The notes under the pieces are model-generated. The model saw nothing but the letters and a program-made list of their open reading frames with translations, did not search any database and had not been told where the DNA came from. From Thamnaconus septentrionalis (Eukaryota > Chordata > Actinopteri > Tetraodontiformes > Monacanthidae): a DNA stretch of 64,000 nt. A program made the translations under genes and the position numbers. Positions 62,480-64,000 of this stretch are shown here, in pieces (positions within the stretch are counted from its first letter, which is position 1; each line of letters begins with the position of its first letter). The stretch lies in NCBI GenBank assembly GCA_009823395.1, contig CM020516.1, positions 4,277,001 through 4,341,000 on the forward strand, given 5' to 3'.

Positions 62480-64000
62480 CTCACTTCAAAGCTAAAAGCT
62501 GCTCTACAGCGCCCCTTTCGGCCCCCCACAGTGAACCAACCTCGACTCCAGTAATTCCACCTTGTAAATCTTTTCCCGCTCTCATGCTGTCGGCCCTCGA
62601 TGGCTTCCTGCTCCGTCTCCCTCTGGCGCCGCTCGCTCGGACGCAGGGGTGGCACTTTCCACTTGTCGACTTATTTTGTTTTGTGGTTTTTTTTGTTTTG
62701 TTTTGTGGTTTTTTTTTTGCAAAACAACTGTCTTTTTTATGAGAGCAAAAGACAGATTTGCAGCTGCACTGGGACTCGTTGGGAAAGGACAAAAACACAG
62801 CGGCCGGCGGCTCCTGGAGCTGCTGCTGCTGCTGGGAGGAAGTGGAGTGACTTCTGCTGGTCCTTTAGTCTGGAGGTCAGACTGAAGGATTCCAGGATTC
62901 CTGAATTCTTCCTGTCAGCTGCTGTGTAAACTCATTTATGATGCTTGTGTACAAAGCAGGAAATAAAAAAAATAGCAGCTCCACTCATCAAATTCTTGAC
63001 TCTGAAATTAATAATTTATCGTGATTTTTATTATTGAATAAACACAACTCTTGCCTGTTTTGCTCATGAAGTACATTTTTTTTAATTCTTCTAAATTCTA
63101 ATTCTAATTCTAAAAATAAAAACGCAGAGCACCACTTTGTGACATATTTGTGATTTCAAAGCCTGCTTTGAAAATTTGAAGGCAAAGAATAAAGAAGAAA
63201 AAAACCTCCTTGGACTTGGAATCTGGGTAATCTTGTTCCATTTTAAGCCTCTACTTCTCTCGTTGAGGCCGACGGCGTTCCGAAGAGAACGTCTGAACCT
63301 CGAGCGGCTGGACGAGAACAAGTGACGCACAATCTGAGGGGAACAAATAACAAAGCTGCTCCTCAACTTTCAGCTCCTTCACGTTCAGGTGTTGGTGCCG
63401 CTCGGAAGGTTGTGACTTTCTGTGATTCACCGTTTTGCAACCAGTTTTGACCAGAACACCGGCGGCGACGCTCAGCTGATTTTTAATTTTTTTTTTTTTT
63501 TGATTCCTGAAACGTCTGGAGGATTTATTTACTCCAGCAGCTCTGCTCCAATCCCGTCTGTCTCTCCGCCCCACGTGACTGAGCCATTCAGCTCTTTTTT
63601 TTTTTTTTTAAAGACCCCTAAATGTCTCCTGTCCACCTTCCCTCTCCTCTCTCTCTCTCTCCCTCCCAGGCTCCCCTCCTGCCTCGCATTCCTCCGTCCT
63701 CCGGAGCGGCGGCAGCGAGTGGCGTGATGTCTGTGTCTGGGCAGCGGCTCTGCGGCCGCCGGCCAAAAAAACGAGCCCAGATCTCGGGTCTCCGCTCTCG
63801 CCGCCGCTCCTGCTTCCCTCCGCCACTCGACAGCTGATTGTGGCTTCGCCGGGTTCGACGACTCTCAGTCCTGCCCTCCGTTTTCTTCACCGCCGCTCCC
63901 GCTAGTCAAGCGGACGTTCCTGGCAACCAACATCTTGGGACGTGTTTTTTTATTGAAGCTTTCACATCCAAAGCGAGACAATCTCACCTTCAGTGTATCT

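Larger units (their letters stand above)
53495..64000. other. Presumed epas1 intron 1 or upstream sequence; no exon identified
   Basis: About 10.5 kb upstream of the epas1 bHLH exon. Vertebrate epas1 begins with a tiny exon (MTADKEKKR-like) that must end in phase 2. I looked on the minus strand for an ATG followed by Thr/Ala and a basic stretch ending in a donor and found none. The interval holds many (CA)n/(TG)n arrays, poly-T runs at about 57690-57760, a perfect hairpin (59976-60042), an inverted copy of the Myb-like repeat family (61555-61755) and a CAG array. A GC-rich stretch of about 63640-63930 could be regulatory. Confidence 0.5.

Noticed and set aside
63970..64000. Donor-like site at the right edge on the minus strand (ACACTGAAG then GTGAG) as epas1 exon 1
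   Set aside because: The bHLH exon needs an upstream exon ending in phase 2. In that phase the sequence before this donor contains a TGA stop, and it does not resemble the epas1 N-terminus.

Overview
The window is vertebrate nuclear DNA, most likely from a percomorph-type teleost fish. It holds intron-containing genes with GT-AG splice sites, a fish-type luteinizing hormone beta gene, very many (CA)n/(TG)n microsatellites, and several dispersed repeat families. There are no bacterial, viral or CRISPR features. Five genes can be built exon by exon with every splice phase consistent, and part of a sixth may lie at the left edge.

Layout from left to right. 1-48 (-) may be the first coding exon of an unidentified gene running off the left edge. 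5904-15825 (+) is an eight-exon sodium-coupled transporter of the SLC5A7 (high-affinity choline transporter) family; it is a divergent paralog and carries a one-base frame break in its last exon. 19537-20370 (-) is cox20, a four-exon cytochrome c oxidase assembly factor. 21290-22474 (+) is lhb, with a TATA box and an untranslated first exon. 22980-26802 (-) is a ten-exon SLC22A7/OAT2-like organic anion transporter, tail to tail with lhb. About 11.6 kb without a recognisable gene follows. 38380-53494 (-) is epas1 (HIF-2 alpha), from the bHLH exon to the stop codon; its short first coding exon was not found and probably lies beyond position 64000.

The genes do not form a functional cluster. They act in solute transport (SLC5A7-like, SLC22A7-like), mitochondrial complex IV assembly (cox20), reproduction (lhb) and oxygen sensing (epas1). 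cox20 and lhb diverge from a shared interval of about 0.75 kb, and lhb and slc22a7 converge with poly(A) signals about 50 bp apart.

The main points for a second look are: an SLC5A7-like protein that has lost two of four aromatic positions of the human choline site; epas1 exon 7 bracketed by complementary UG and CA repeats in the transcript; a repeat family carrying a truncated Myb/SANT-like reading frame inside an epas1 intron; a dispersed repeat present twice in inverted orientation; a perfect 31-bp hairpin at 59976-60042; and a long pure CAG tract at 62391-62479. All reading was by eye, and gene identity rests on remembered family sequences rather than database searches.
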